NCBI GenBank assembly: GCA_903813345.2
Contig: CAIIXF020000001.1
Location: 41,263,366 to 41,327,365, forward strand
Direction of reading: 5' to 3'
Length of the DNA stretch: 64,000 nt
DNA from: Owenia fusiformis
Taxonomy: Eukaryota; Annelida; Polychaeta; Sabellida; Oweniidae
The translations under genes and the position numbers were made by a program. The notes under the pieces are model-generated. The model ran no database searches and was not told the origin of the DNA. It was given only the letters and a program-made list of their open reading frames with translations. This document shows, piece by piece, positions 1 to 12,601 of the stretch (position 1 is its first letter; every line of letters starts with the position of its first letter).

Positions 1-1186
1 ATGCCATGTCTGTACTGGGTGTAGTATATTAATCTAACTGTCTCTGCTATTTTTATAAACTTTTTGATTGGATTCTTCAAGGTCCTCCAATGAAAGAAGA
101 TGAGGAAATGAACAGATGTTTCTTTGCAATCAATCAGTTTCCGTATAATAATCAATAGTATAATTTGTAAACAATTAAGTAACACTTATGCCATCATTAA
201 CATGGTATACTTGTGCATCACGTTAATACCCCCCCCCCCCTCCTATCTATTTCCATACACTATGCTGAATTGCAGATGTGTATGTTAGGAAAGATATATA
301 AGGGATAAGACATACGAGTGCTTGATGCAAGACATTCAATCATTTACCAAATATACTAATCAGTAACTGGAACTAAAATCAAAAGCAAATTGTAAGTCAC
401 CATCAGCTTAACATTTCATATTAGTTTCTATATGCAAAACAGATCCCATCCTTATAATCTGTACTAAAACAAAGAAGATTTTTTACTACACTGAAAACCC
501 CACTTACCTTCTCTGCCTACTTCTGTAGTGTTTACTGTTTAAAATCAATATTGAACAGTACATTTCACTTAACCTTATTAGGTTATAAGGAACATGAGCT
601 ACATCAAATACTCAAAATAAATCAAAATACTTTCTCTCCTGAACTTATGCATCCAGTTACTGTATAGTCCTGATCTTTGTTCTTGTTTCCTTTGTATCTC
701 ATGTATGTAGTCCAATCAATAATAATACCATGTGATATTAATTATGAATTCTCATTCCCATATGGCTTCCTATAAACAGCTGATTACCAGCACAAAAAAT
801 ACATATGATAATGCTGGTTATTTTATTCATGGACAATTTGAGATTTTTTAGAATTTTATGGTAATCAAAGTAAACTTTTGATATTTCCCACTTAATTGCA
901 GATTGTTTCTTTATTTTATGACATGAAACAGTTGTATTTTATGATATTCTATTCGAAGGCAGAAGCCATATCCTTCTATTGTTTATCCCTACATCAGATT
1001 ATAATGCTCACATGTTTAAATTATTTATTTTTCAGCTCATGTGTTTATTTTTTATTTCCTTTCCTTCTTTGTCTTTGTTTAATTGGAGTGAAGTATTTTC
1101 AATTTGTATTTATTTTGTTGACCCTAAATTTCCTTAATGGTGTCAGAGCCTAATATATGTCTACCTTGTCAGAGGTAAACTCAATA
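1..1186. other. gene-free AT-rich stretch
   Basis: No reading frame with protein-like composition or convincing splice sites was seen on either strand. A run of ten C lies near 231-240. The only open frames are short and rich in Phe, Leu and Tyr, as expected from AT-rich noise. Confidence 0.5.
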
Positions 1187-1375
1187 GTCTCGCTTCAAGA
1201 CCCTGGACTACCCCTAACAACTGTCGTTAGAGTTGTATGTATTATGATAGCTTAGACTTAGTGTAATGTAGTAAAATATGTTCATTTTGTAATGACTAGT
1301 TTGTAAGGTCATGATATCTAGAGTCAATATTAAAAAGATATATATAGTAGATAGTCCAGGGTCTTGAAGCAGGAC
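1187..1375. mobile_element. MITE-like element, TA target duplication
   Basis: The ends are inverted repeats: GTCTCGCTTCAAGACC at the left and the complement of GTCCTGCTTCAAGACC at the right. They match at 22 of 24 positions and continue to CCTGGACTA. The element is flanked by TA at 1185-1186 and 1376-1377. At 189 bp with no coding potential it looks like a Tc1/mariner-type MITE, but the superfamily is an inference from the TA duplication alone. Confidence 0.7.
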
Positions 1376-1859
1376 TATAAACTCAACTCAATCAAACATC
1401 GTTGAGTTTCCAAGGGAATCTAAGAAAAGCTGGAAAAACTAAAATATTTTAGATAGTGAAATATGACTATTATTTTTCTACAAACCCGACTTTTATATAA
1501 TATTGTCAATCCAAAATGTTTTATAGATCTATATCTGATATGATATGTCTGTCGCTGTTTGCATCCACTGTGACTCAGTTAAAAGATCCTCTACATAACA
1601 TAAATAAAATATAATCATAAATCAAAATAAGCCATTTAATTGATTAATACCAAGTTCTCAATAGAAAATTCTGTTCAATAACTGTGCAATATGCTACTTC
1701 CATATCTCATAAATCTTAAACAGAAATAGTTTAAAGATGTCTATCCATAACATGTCAACTATATATGGCGAGTTATTGATCAATATTTTTCATGATTATT
1801 ATTTCAAAGGTGAGACTTGCTCTGTCTATGTTTATATTTTATGTTTTTGCTATTTGACA

Positions 1860-2013
1860 TACCGTATTCTCTGTAATTACCGCCCACTCTCTAATAAGCG
1901 CCCACCCCGCTTCACAAAGTTCAAGAAACATCGAGGAATCAACAAGAATTGAAGAATATATCAGGAAAAAAATATTTCTCAAAATCCAGGAGCGGGCGAT
2001 AATAGAGTACTTA
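1860..2013. mobile_element. degenerate MITE (TACCGTATTCTCTG family)
   Basis: The left end reads TACCGTATTCTCTGTAATTA followed by CCGCCC. The right end is a degenerate complement (GGGCGATAATAGAGTACTTA). The same terminus occurs at 3276-3480, and a relic lies near 63870. The element is non-coding. Confidence 0.5.
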
Positions 2014-3275
2014 CCCTAAAACTGCTGTAAACACGACGCGTTTTGTAATTCTATGCATCCTCTCGATACATATCTATCGATGGGTGCTTCCCACACCATA
2101 CCATGCTAATATTGTCTCCAAATAGTCCATAATGAATGAAGGAATTGTTCTTTATCGGCATTCAGAAATTTCAAAAGCTACTGCGCAGATTTTCTGCGCA
2201 TGTCAAGGTCGTGAACTTTCTGGTTTCTTTTTAAAGGCCCCATGTAAAGTTTAAACCACTTTGGCTTATATTGTAGTCTTACTCAATGTTATCAAAGTGT
2301 GATATGTGAAACTTTTTTTTTTAATTTCAAAAAGTGGTTTTTGATAGACTTTTTGTTCCAAAATTTGTGAATTTATTTAAAACCAACTTTTAGAGGTCCC
2401 TCATATCGTCTCATTAGCCACAATTTATACCAATGCATAGCATACATCCTCCCATGTTTTTTGCCGAAAAAATTAAGAAAATCGGTTGATAAACAAGCGA
2501 GAAATGAACTTATCAGTGCATGAAAATGGTTCTGAGAAAAATGCATTTCAAAATTTTAGTTCTCATAGAAACCAATGGTACAATGATATCTAAAACACAA
2601 TTTATTCTTCCTTTTAACCTGGTTAGACAATCAACATTGGTTTTTTATGAAAGTCTAGCATATTTAGAAAAGATTGACATTGAAAAAAAAAATTCAATTT
2701 TTTTCAAAAAGTTTTTGTTACCTTAGTGACATCACTAATGTTTCAAAATATTTTTGATAAGCTAAAACATTGAAGTGGCCCATTAAATATGACATTTTAT
2801 TATTGAAATAGTGTGTCTTTTGTTCAATCTTTGCATTGGTGTTAAAAATATAATCTTTTTTGAAATGCATTAAGAAATATTTGATCATTAAGAAATTTCA
2901 ACTTTTTTTGAAAAGTGGCGGGAAATTTGAATATTTGAGAAATGAAATGCTCACAAGTTTTTTTGAAAAAAAAAATTTTGGTTCAAAATTCTCTAAAATC
3001 ACTTTTTAAATCCTGACAAATAGTAAATGAATAATAAAAAAATATTTTCAAACTTTAGACGGGGACTTTAATGTTTCTCGACTTTTACACGACTTTTGCA
3101 CGAATAATGATGATCTCTCATCAGAATAGAAATAATGTATAACTTAAGATCGATATCCAGCAGTCTCTAGTGGAAATATTGAAGGTAATCGGCGATAATG
3201 ACAAAGTGGGCGTGCCGGAAATAAATTAGACATAGACGGGTCTTCAACCACTGTCAATATTGTCTAAGCGATCTT
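2014..3275. other. gene-free AT-rich stretch
   Basis: Nothing recognisable beyond runs of A and T. Several short T-rich and A-rich tracts give open frames without domain-like content. Confidence 0.45.
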
Positions 3276-3480
3276 TACCGTATTCTCTCCAATAACAGCA
3301 CTTGTCATATTATTATAAAAATATGTTGAAGAAAATGCATTCTTGTCAAGAAAAATTGACATACATGAAATTCCTCGGGATTTCTGATTTCTTTCATACA
3401 TGGGCGCTTATTAGAATGGTCTAAATAATGTATTTTCAATTTTCTAAACGCCCTGGGCGCTAATTACAGAGAATACGGTA
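3276..3480. mobile_element. MITE (TACCGTATTCTCTG family), 205 bp
   Basis: It begins TACCGTATTCTCTCCAATAA and ends with the inverted form TTACAGAGAATACGGTA. It is related to the degenerate copy at 1860-2013. No coding capacity. Confidence 0.6.
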
Positions 3481-3613
3481 ATTTCTTTCTCAAACCCAGT
3501 GAAAAGTCATATCAATTGTTTTATTTGTATGCCTATCATTATGACTCTCTGATGTCATTACAATGACATATAAGTCACATCAAATGCACCCTTCTTCAAA
3601 CGACTTCATTTAT

Positions 3614-4455
3614 GCGGGTGTCTCAAAAAATGTACCCAAAAGTATATCAACAGCATCTAGACAAACCAATCAATATTCTCAGACATTTTTTGCATGGTCT
3701 TGTCGTCAAAACATGTAAGTTTTTTCCCTTTACACAGTTTTTAAGTCAGTTTTGCCTCTTTGATATTTTAACCCTTTACCTTTCACACCGCATTATCAAT
3801 ATAACCTCATATTTCGATGACAGTCTGCATCCTTTTTACTCCTACATATCCTCACATTTGATATTTCTTGTGGAATGCTTTGATTTCTGTTTGGATGCTA
3901 ATATTTAGTTGTTCTAGATCTCTTAGCTTTGGTTTAGCATAAAAATGGACCTTCAAAGAGCCCCAGAGAAAAAAGTCTGGGCCCTCAAATCTGGTGAATA
4001 GGGAGGCCCTCATAATGTCTTATAGCCCCCTTATACAAAGAGGCCAGAGGTTCAAGAAACTTTGGTTGGGATTCTATAGTAGCCTTTATAGTGTGTAGAG
4101 GAGCTCCATTAATTTGAGACCACTGTGTTTTCATTTTGATATCATTTGGTCTCCAGGCTAGCCTTCGTAAGTCTGGAAGGTAACTCCTGAATCATTTGCC
4201 GATAATTGATTCAAATGTGATGAACAATGTAGCAGTAAGGATATAGGGTGTCATCGAAATATGAGGTTACCTTGAATATGTGGTGTAAAAGGTAAAGGGT
4301 TAAAGCATCAAAAAGGCAAGACTGAAATAAAAATGGTGTATTGGGGAGAAAACTTTCACCTTTTGGCTACATGATCTTGAGAAAAAGTCTGAAAATATTG
4401 ATTGGTTTATCTGTGCTGTTGATATACTTTTGGGCACATTTTTTGAGACACCCTG
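3614..4455 (-). mobile_element. decayed mariner-like element with long inverted repeats
   Basis: The termini are CAGGGTGTCTCAAAAAATGT-type inverted repeats (left copy mutated). Homology between the arms continues inward for roughly 200 bp, with blocks around 3640-3830 matching the complement of 4240-4430. Between the arms the minus strand holds a broken transposase C-terminus: a PYSPDL block, then, one frame shift later, FFLWGSLK, near 3950-4010. These are hallmarks of mariner-family transposases just around the last catalytic acidic residue. That residue is not preserved (Thr precedes FFLWG), and stops and frameshifts are present. The TA duplication is not clean. Confidence 0.7.
3900..4140 (-). 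pseudogene. mariner-type transposase fragment, inactivated
   Basis: Read on the minus strand, the segment gives QINGAPLHT, which resembles the family QQDGAPPH block around the second catalytic Asp. It is followed by PYSPDL and FFLWGSLK in shifted frames. In-frame stops, at least one frameshift and replacement of the third acidic residue show it is dead. Only the C-terminal third of a transposase is recognisable. Confidence 0.65.
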
Positions 4456-6389
4456 ATTGATTTTTCATTTAGTTCACTCTATTTCACATTTAACCATGAC
4501 TACCGATAAATTCATATGCAGAATACAGGTATGGAGTTTTCACCAAACATGAAACCATATAAAGAGGGCAATGTGACATCCTTATTGTTAACTTAAAGTC
4601 TTGGTAAAAATACATAAAAATCATATTTTGAAGTTAACATACAGAACAAACTACAGAAAATGCTTCTACTTTTTAATCTTAAACCTTCTTGATGTCAACT
4701 GGTAAAAGTCTAAAAACCTTGAATGTATACACTGTTGATTAAGTTTGGAGGGTGAGGTCAGTTTTATGTTTAAGGTCAACAGTATCTGAGTAGAAGTCAA
4801 CTGTATTGACCTGCAAATTGTGGTAGGCCTAGGCTGAAATCATTAATGGATCCCCTCTAATTAGCAGGATTCAAGGACAATACTGTCCTTTTACTTATTT
4901 AAAACAGCAAATCCATCAAAATAAGTAGCGCAAAATTAAGTAGAAGTACAGTATCTAACATCTTCCGTAAATTTCCCAAACTTATATAACCAAATAAAAT
5001 TTTCATTTCCTGTATAAATATATAATCATACAATGAAAATATTATTCTTACATACAGGTATAATACATCCTTTACTTTGCATATAATGTAGTTATTCCTC
5101 AAAATAAATTGTTACCAATGCATTTAGTTTCCTTCAACCTTTGTAGATTATTTGGCACCAATGAGAATAATTAGCTAACTTTGGTAAAGTAAATATCGGA
5201 CAATTTATGAGCAGGTGCTTACCTCACAAAGAGCCCACATCTGCCCTCACAGTTGAAAGCTCTAGCCATCAAAACTTGGTTTTTACATTGAATGATTTAA
5301 AAACGGGGTTCATATAGCTTTTCATGGCACACATTTATGTTTTTGTTTTATCTGGGTTTTTTCTCTGTTTCAGGACACCTGTCCTCAACTTCCCGCTTCA
5401 TCAAACTATTTAAATAAGCTGTAAAACTGAAATATCTCTAAGGTACAGGTACATGTATTGTATTATGTATCTTTTTTGCATAATAGCATATGGAAAGACC
5501 AAATAATAATCAACAAAGGTATTAATAATTAGATGTTTGAGTTGTTATCATCTCTTCACAGATTGTGTAATCAATTGTCACATACTGTCACATGGTCGTT
5601 AATTGGGTTGCAAATTAATTGATTACATAATATACATTACTTCAGGTAAAGAAGTAATTTTTAAAATTTTGTGTTTGAGTATTTGACAGTCTGTTCAGTG
5701 AAGATTTGTTTTTCGCAAAAATAAGCAATACAATGGCTACTTTTTTACATAATTTACTGCATATTAATGATATTACACATTACATTCAAATGTTATATCA
5801 CAAGGGATTGATAGATAGATTATGTGAACTGAATATTCCAGAAGCGTGACCATTGGATGGATCGATCAAACATCTGGTTTAATTTCTCATAAATGTGTTA
5901 TTTTTAATGCTATTTAGATGCTATTTTGGTTTCTAAAAATAACTGATCCTGGTAAATATCCTTCTCTGGCAAGCTTTGTTTAGAAGGGAATAGCAAAACA
6001 GATGCTCAAAGAAAAACAAATCCAAAATGCAATGTATTTAACTCCTTATTAATAATCCTTTGCAAGAGTGACTGCATCAGTATTTTGTACTCTTATTTAC
6101 TATAAATCAATTTGAACCCATAGACTGCTTCTGCTAAGCCAGCATGACCCTAAATCTAACTCTAACTAGCTTCAATGATCGAATGCTATTTAAATTTATA
6201 TGAACATTTTGGCATAAAAACTCACATGAACTCAATTGATACTAGTTGTACATACAGGGTACTTATAAATGCATTGAGGGTTCTCTACTAGGGTGAAAAT
6301 TGCTGAACATACAATACCAGGTTTACCCTTTGCCTTCATTTGACTTCACTTCTTAAAAGAGAGCTTCGCCTTCACTCTTTCAAACTAAA
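4456..6389. other. gene-free stretch with one short MITE
   Basis: A 73-bp inverted-repeat element at 4881-4953 begins TACTGTCCTTTTACTTATTT and ends AATTAAGTAGAAGTACAGTA. It is a short relative of the element at 14697-14862. Nothing else was recognised. Confidence 0.45.
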
Positions 6390-6660
6390 ATAAACCTGTG
6401 AACTCGCCGCCCCAATCAGTGTTCGTCGGCCAAATTTGACCGACGTTCTATATATGGGCATTCCTTCTGACGTCATCATTGCGCCCGGAATTGACCAATG
6501 ACATGCGCATATTTAATTAGAATGCATTTGGCGTATGTTTCCTCAAGCTCGCTGATTGGTGGAAGAAAGGTCAGCACGTAGGTCAGAAGTGATTTACTAC
6601 CCAAACTGTCACCGGTACCCGTCCTGGGGGCGGGGCTACTAAACTGTAATATGGTCTCTA
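6390..6660. promoter_or_regulatory. promoter-like island without an assigned gene
   Basis: This short GC-richer patch in AT-rich DNA contains several CCAAT boxes in both orientations (CCAATCAG, GACCAATGAC, TGATTGG), a TGACGTCA cyclic-AMP-type element near 6468 and a GC box (GGGGGCGGGGC) near 6630. No coding exon could be attached on either side within several kb. It may be a promoter of an unrecognised or non-coding transcript, an enhancer, or part of a repeat. Low confidence. Confidence 0.3.
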
Positions 6661-8715
6661 CTAGGCAGAGTGTAGTTTAACTAGACTCTGCACGCAGGGT
6701 ATACCAGGTTTTGAAATATTATTTTAACATGCATGAGATATATGTGAAACTATTTTACTACTAGTATTCACAGCAAATTTTTTTCAAATAAATCAATGGA
6801 GCATATAAGTATCTATTTGTTAATACAGGTCATGTAGACCTATAAAATAAGGTTACTTTTTTAAACCGGAATTGTATGTTTATCCGTAAATACTTCCATC
6901 TTGGATTACCAATGTATGAAAATTAAATGACATTGTGTATTACCAAGTATGAAATACTTAACTCCTACCTAATATTATAAAAATGGATAACCAAACTTTG
7001 CTATATAGAAATTACAAAGACTGGTTCTCCTATTACAATTGTTTATTTATTTTGTTAATCTCACATTTTGATTTAAATTTGCTTATACTTACCACTTTTA
7101 TTCAATACATTAAGTATACAATGGAGTGACTAAAATTAAACAGCAACAAACTGACTTAAATTAAACTGATTATAACTTTGGATAATTCCTTCAAAATCCT
7201 TAGACCACCTTTATCCTTTACCGGGTCTAAATAAACCAAGTAAGGGATGTTGCCGGGGGAAATTGTCCAAATATCAGTGGTAGAAAAACAAAATAAATTT
7301 CAATCTTCTTTTTCACTCCCCCTCAAAACAAATTCGAAAAAAACCCATTTACACATGAATTCAATTAATTAACAGTTGACTTCTTCCTCTAAAGAATCAA
7401 TTTTGTATTCATGTCGCATTTCTACCCCCTGCATGTACAATTGTTGATATTAGGACATCATCCCTTAGTGCCTGGATAATGTTACTAACATGAATACCCT
7501 ATGTGTATAAGTATATGCACATGTAGCAATATACATGTACATGTATGTATGCATCAGGCCTGTCAACTTGGGGGGATACAAGCAAATGCCTGACATATTC
7601 AGAATTCGCGTGAAATTTCCAAACAAAATGTGTTCGTTTTTCTTCATCATTCTTTTTTTTTGATGAATTGGCGTTCATTTTTTTGAAGTTTTTCTACAGA
7701 AATATTTTTGCTTGACAATAATCAGGTAAAATGTGTATTTGCAAAAAAGCTGGCGTGAATTCATTTTCTTCAGGAAATGTGTGACATATACGCAAATTGC
7801 GGGACAGTTGTATGGCCTGATGCATGTAATTGAATTCGGAAACCTCCGGAGATTTACGAACGTAAATCATTCTCAAAATTCATTTTGTTCATCGTGAAAC
7901 TCGCTCCTAGCATGCAAACCGCCATATTGGATATGGGTCAAAAAAACATTCACTCGATGAACAATTTACAAGTCTTGATCGAAAAAGAAGTATTCCAGTG
8001 CTCCAATACTTGCACGGATTAATGAAACTGATGTAAGGCACAGTTAGAGACCAAAAGTAAAGCCGCGGAAATCTTTATTTATGTTTTAGGTCACTATTAT
8101 TCAGCTGTCCAAGTGCGCCGTGGGAAAGCTATCATATCAAAATCCATATAGCTTTCGCAGGAAATAAGTTTTTTCAAGTTGCTCAATGCACAAAAATACT
8201 TTATATACAGATAAAGCATGATACATATAATATAAAAAGTACAATATTCATTCAATGATTGCAAAGCCAAATACCCCAAATAATGAAAAATATTTTTACA
8301 GAATGAAATCCACTTGAAGCCCTAAGAGCAAAGAAAGGAGTTAGTGGAAATACATTAAAATACATTATTAATATAAACTCTTACCTTATATTTATGTTCT
8401 AGTAGTTAACTGGATGCAAATACTTCAAATAAGCGAATATTTATGTAACAAATGTTGCTCGGTATTCACAAAGTTTTTCTTTTACGTTGGAGCTCTTTCG
8501 TGTGGAGGTGTGAAAGTTTGTTTACCTTCAATTATCGCCCAGTCCCAAAAAGGGTTTATCCTGGCTCTTATTTCTCCTGATAAAGACATATTACATGTGT
8601 AAATTGGTCACAATTTAATAACATGACATATAAATGATGTATATGCAGATGTTCAAACTATTGTCAAAGAATATGATGCCTATGGAAACGATCAAACTGT
8701 TGTCAAAGAATATGA
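6661..8715. other. gene-free stretch
   Basis: No supported exon, RNA gene or intact repeat. Short open frames here have no recognisable domains. Confidence 0.4.
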
Positions 8716-8721
8716 TCCAAT

Positions 8722-11700
8722 GGGGGGGGTGTATAGAGGGTCTTGGAAATGCATATACAATATTTTTTAGCTCTCTTATACCATATACAATATTTTTATA
8801 CCATATACAATATTTTTCACAGCTCTTATACCATATACAATATTTTAGGTGAAATACAATATACGATAATTTTTTTGAAACTGCTTTTGATTTAAGTTTG
8901 GATATCTATAAGGAAATAATATTATACGTATTAGGAGAGAATCCATGTACTAAAGTAAATGTAATATTATAAGGCAAATAGACTCCACATACATACCACA
9001 ATGATTTCATTTATTACATTATGAATAAGACACCATTCGGGTAAATCCGCATGTTCAGAAAAGCTGTGACCACATTTTATTTTCAGGTAAACAAGTTGAT
9101 TTAAAACACATCTATGATGTAAGATTCATGACTTCTCTTTAGTGATTTCACAACCTACTTTGACAAAAAAACTAACTTTAACATTTCTGCAATTTGCTAC
9201 AGCCACTAGCCCATTACCTGTAAAAGTACCATAAAGATATTCAAAATTAGCACAAAACCTGCATCATTGGAATGGGTGGAACTCAGTATTCCTCTTTGTT
9301 ATGACCTACGTACTTTCCCATGACTTATTTTAATGTCAATGGAATCCTTCAAAGTGAGCCAGGGAAAAAATCCTTGAAACATAATTGATGCAAAATTGAG
9401 AATGTGGAATAAAAGATTCATCATGTGTTCTATGAAAATAAAGTTTGCTGAGGAAAATATGTATCAGATAGATAATGAAGATTCACAATGCACAATAATT
9501 TTGTAAAGCAGTTACCTGGAAAATATTAAGTATTGAAAACAGTTTCAGAAATAAAGGACTTCACAAACTTCCATGTAGATGAATTTTTTTTTTTGATTGG
9601 ACTCGAGTCTGGAAACTAGAGTTTGAAATAAAGGCAAGGTGAGACTTGATTGTTTAAACATTTGAAACAAGAGACACTTCGGGGTTTCAGATAAGGCAGC
9701 CTCAAAGACAGTATAAGTTAAACAAAGGTGTGTCAAAATTAAGCAAATTTCCATAAAGGTCAAACCCCATGTTTCACGAATGATTTCAAGGCAAAGATGT
9801 ATTGATGAGAATGAAAACTACTCTATGTAACTAGAAATAACTTTCTTTTAAAAGACCACGGACGTTATCGCAACAGATTTCAGTCATATATTGGATTTTG
9901 GCTATTTTCTGAGGATTTGAACAGGTGCATATGTTAGGCCGATGTATTAACTCCAGGACAAGCAGTCATAGAGATTATAAAATAATTTGGACTTTAAGAC
10001 AGGGAAGGTGCATGGTGCAAACACCCCATCAACATGTTTTTTTCTGTAATGCTGTCCTGATTTCCAGCCCTTTCCACACCTGTCTTTCATTGTTTGTTGC
10101 ATTGATCACTCTGTTGCGTTTTGAGACATGGTTAACATCTTTAAATGAAAATATGATTCATGCAGGGGTTTTAAAGATATCAATTTTGGATGACCAAAAT
10201 TAAGCTGAAAACAATGGATCACATGAGTTTTCCCTATGGGAAAATAACATGGGAAATACATGTACTGTTTTCCACTTTATCCCAAATAAATCATATTTTA
10301 GAGGTTAACTGTGTCTCAAAGTGCAACATATTGGTGCATCAAACATTGAAAAAACATATGTGGAAAGGGCTGAAAATCAGGACAACATTTCAGAAAAACC
10401 TTCCCTGTCTCAAAGTCCAAATTATTTTATTACCTCTATGAGTGCTGGAGTTAATGCATTGGCCTAACACACTGGTGATCCACTCGATTACGCTGGTTAC
10501 CAAAACGGTTCGTTTTGGTAACAAAATGTCGGAACATCCGGAAGGTACGATTTTCTCGTTTCCTTATTTTACACGTTGTAGGCAGAATTCCCACGACATT
10601 TTTTAACACAAACGTGTATCAGTACCATATGTTTAAGAAATTGTACATATTTGCGAACAAATAGTTCAGAAGACAACAGAATCGTCGATTTTCTTTCCTC
10701 ACTTAAGTTACATAAACGGTTTGGGTTAAAAGTGCAGATCTTTACTGTTTTTCGAAAAACCGTTTATGTAACTTAAGTGAGGAAGTAAATAGACGATTCT
10801 GTTGTCCTCTGAGCTATTTTTTCGCAAACATGTACATTTTCTAAAACATATGATACTGATGTACGTTGTGAGAAAAAACGTCGTGGGGATTCTGCCTACA
10901 ACGCGTGAAATAAGGAAAAAAGAAAAATCGTGCCTTCGACGGTCCGACATTTTGTTACCAAAACGGTTCGTTTTGGTAACCAGCGTAATCGAGTGGATCA
11001 CCAGTGTAACATATGCACCTGTTCAAATCCCCAATAAATAGCCAAAATCCAACATATGACAGTTTGAAGACCAAATAAACACCTTTTGCTATATTATGCT
11101 ATATTAGCATTGTGATGCTTGCATTAAAACATGCGCTGTATGAACACTTTACAACTTTTTGAACACTCAAATATTTTAATGATTTATCCCACATACCCCG
11201 AAACACGAGTAGCCATAGTGACCATATTTTTCATCAAAGTTAAGATGAGTCAATGACATTTGGCAGTCTCACGCCTGGTGATCTGATGAAATGAACAGAG
11301 GGGGAGTAGCTGATTTTCGGTAAATTCAACAAATGTTGAAGATTTATTTTTTCAAGAAAAAGTTAACAATTGAATGGCTAAAAAACGGAGGGGGGGAGTA
11401 ATATGTCTTTAAAGTGGAAGAAATTTCCACAAATTCGTGTACTTGAAAAATGACCTCACTTACTCAGTAACTTGATGTTACAACTCTGAAAAGTGAAAAA
11501 TGGGGACATATGGAGTTATTGGAAGTTTTCATTTGTCTTATAGACACATTACTCACTTTTTATTATATAACACGTATGGTAACGTGTTTTACAAAACCAA
11601 TGATGACAATAGTTTTGTGATAATTACTTCACTTACAAGTATTTATTACAGGTCGTGTAGACCCCTGTTGGTTGATTTATAGCAAAAACATTGGCATTTG

Positions 11701-12317
11701 CACGTTGGCGATGCTGCACTTTTTTAATAGATCTTTTATTTTAGATTTCCACAGTTCAAAGAAAATCCAAGAAGACCTAACATATTCCCCCGTCCACTGC
11801 GTCTATTCATTTAGCCATTCAATTGTAAACTTTCTCTTGAAAAAATAAATCTTCAAGATTTGTTGAATTTTCTACCGAAAATCAGCTAGATCTACTCCCC
11901 CTCCATTCATTTCTTCTGATCACTGGCCGTGATTCTTATTTGAGACTATATTTAACACCTCCTGTGAAAATTTGAATGAAAAGGGCACAAAACTCTTAGT
12001 TTGAGAGGGATTTTCTCTAAACTTACAGTATTGATTGACCTGGAATGTGGAACCAATTAGAGAGACTACTTTTCCATGTTTTTCCAACACGGTTACAGTA
12101 AGAGAGTTGGCACAATGGGGATCTTTAGGGTACAATTTCTTCATAATTACCCTTCTTTAATTCTAGATGCCATATACCATATATTTTCTATTATACCATA
12201 TACCATATTTTTTACACCTCTTATACCATATACGATAAATTTTGCCCCCTCTTATACAATATACAATAAATTTTCAGCCTCTTATACGATATACAATATC
12301 TCTATACACCCCCCCCC
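8722..12317. mobile_element. 3.6 kb poly-G/poly-C terminated DNA transposon, copy A (non-autonomous)
   Basis: The left end is eight G followed by TGTATAGAG. The right end is the inverted form, CTCTATACA followed by nine C. A perfect 6-bp duplication TCCAAT flanks it (8716-8721 and 12318-12323). Inside each end lies a set of short subterminal repeats of the type TTATACCATATACAATAT. The interior contains at least two further long palindromic modules (about 9850-11075 and 11275-11930) and a later 537-bp foldback insertion. No open frame longer than about 90 codons and no transposase motif was seen, so it is likely mobilised in trans. The inverted second copy is at 45071-48720. Superfamily not recognised. 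Confidence 0.85.
10470..11006. mobile_element. 537-bp foldback element, 5-bp target duplication TAACA
   Basis: The two halves are complementary along almost the whole length (about 250 bp each, with a loop near 10725-10755). The ends are CACTGGTGATCCACTCGATT and its complement. TAACA flanks both sides (10465-10469 and 11007-11011). The paralogous sequence at 47511-47535 reads straight through GGCCTAACATATGCACC with a single TAACA, so it serves as an empty site. The element is inserted in copy A of the poly-G transposon. A 5-bp duplication and a CAC terminus are compatible with Transib/ProtoRAG-type elements, but the heptamer does not match well, so no family is assigned. Confidence 0.85.
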
Positions 12318-12601
12318 TCCAATTACAAGGAGGATATCCCTATGACATATATTGTATATATAAATGTACTCACACGAGGAATACAGATCACTGACCAATA
12401 TCAATTTTGGGATGACACTGACAATATGGCACATTTTGAAAAGGAATGAATGTAATGATGGAACGACTTGGTGTAAAAATCAGTTGGGAAAGAGGTTTAT
12501 GATAACAAGTTAGATCTCAAAAGAAAAGTGCATCTGTTGAAAAACTAAATAATTTCATGTAAATTATTTTATCTTTGTATAGTATTTTTAATGGATAAAT
12601 G

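Noticed and set aside
8634-8852. Frame with repeated PYTIFLYHIQYFS
   Set aside because: It is the translation of TTATACCATATACAATAT subterminal repeats of the poly-G transposon.
10470-11006. Assignment of the foldback element to Transib/ProtoRAG
   Set aside because: A 5-bp duplication and CAC ends fit, but CACTGGT does not match the recombination-signal heptamer and no transposase is present.
10802-11041. 79-codon open frame MSSELFFRKHVHF...
   Set aside because: It lies entirely in the right arm of the foldback element, and the mirror arm gives a complementary frame at 10726-11001. No domain content.
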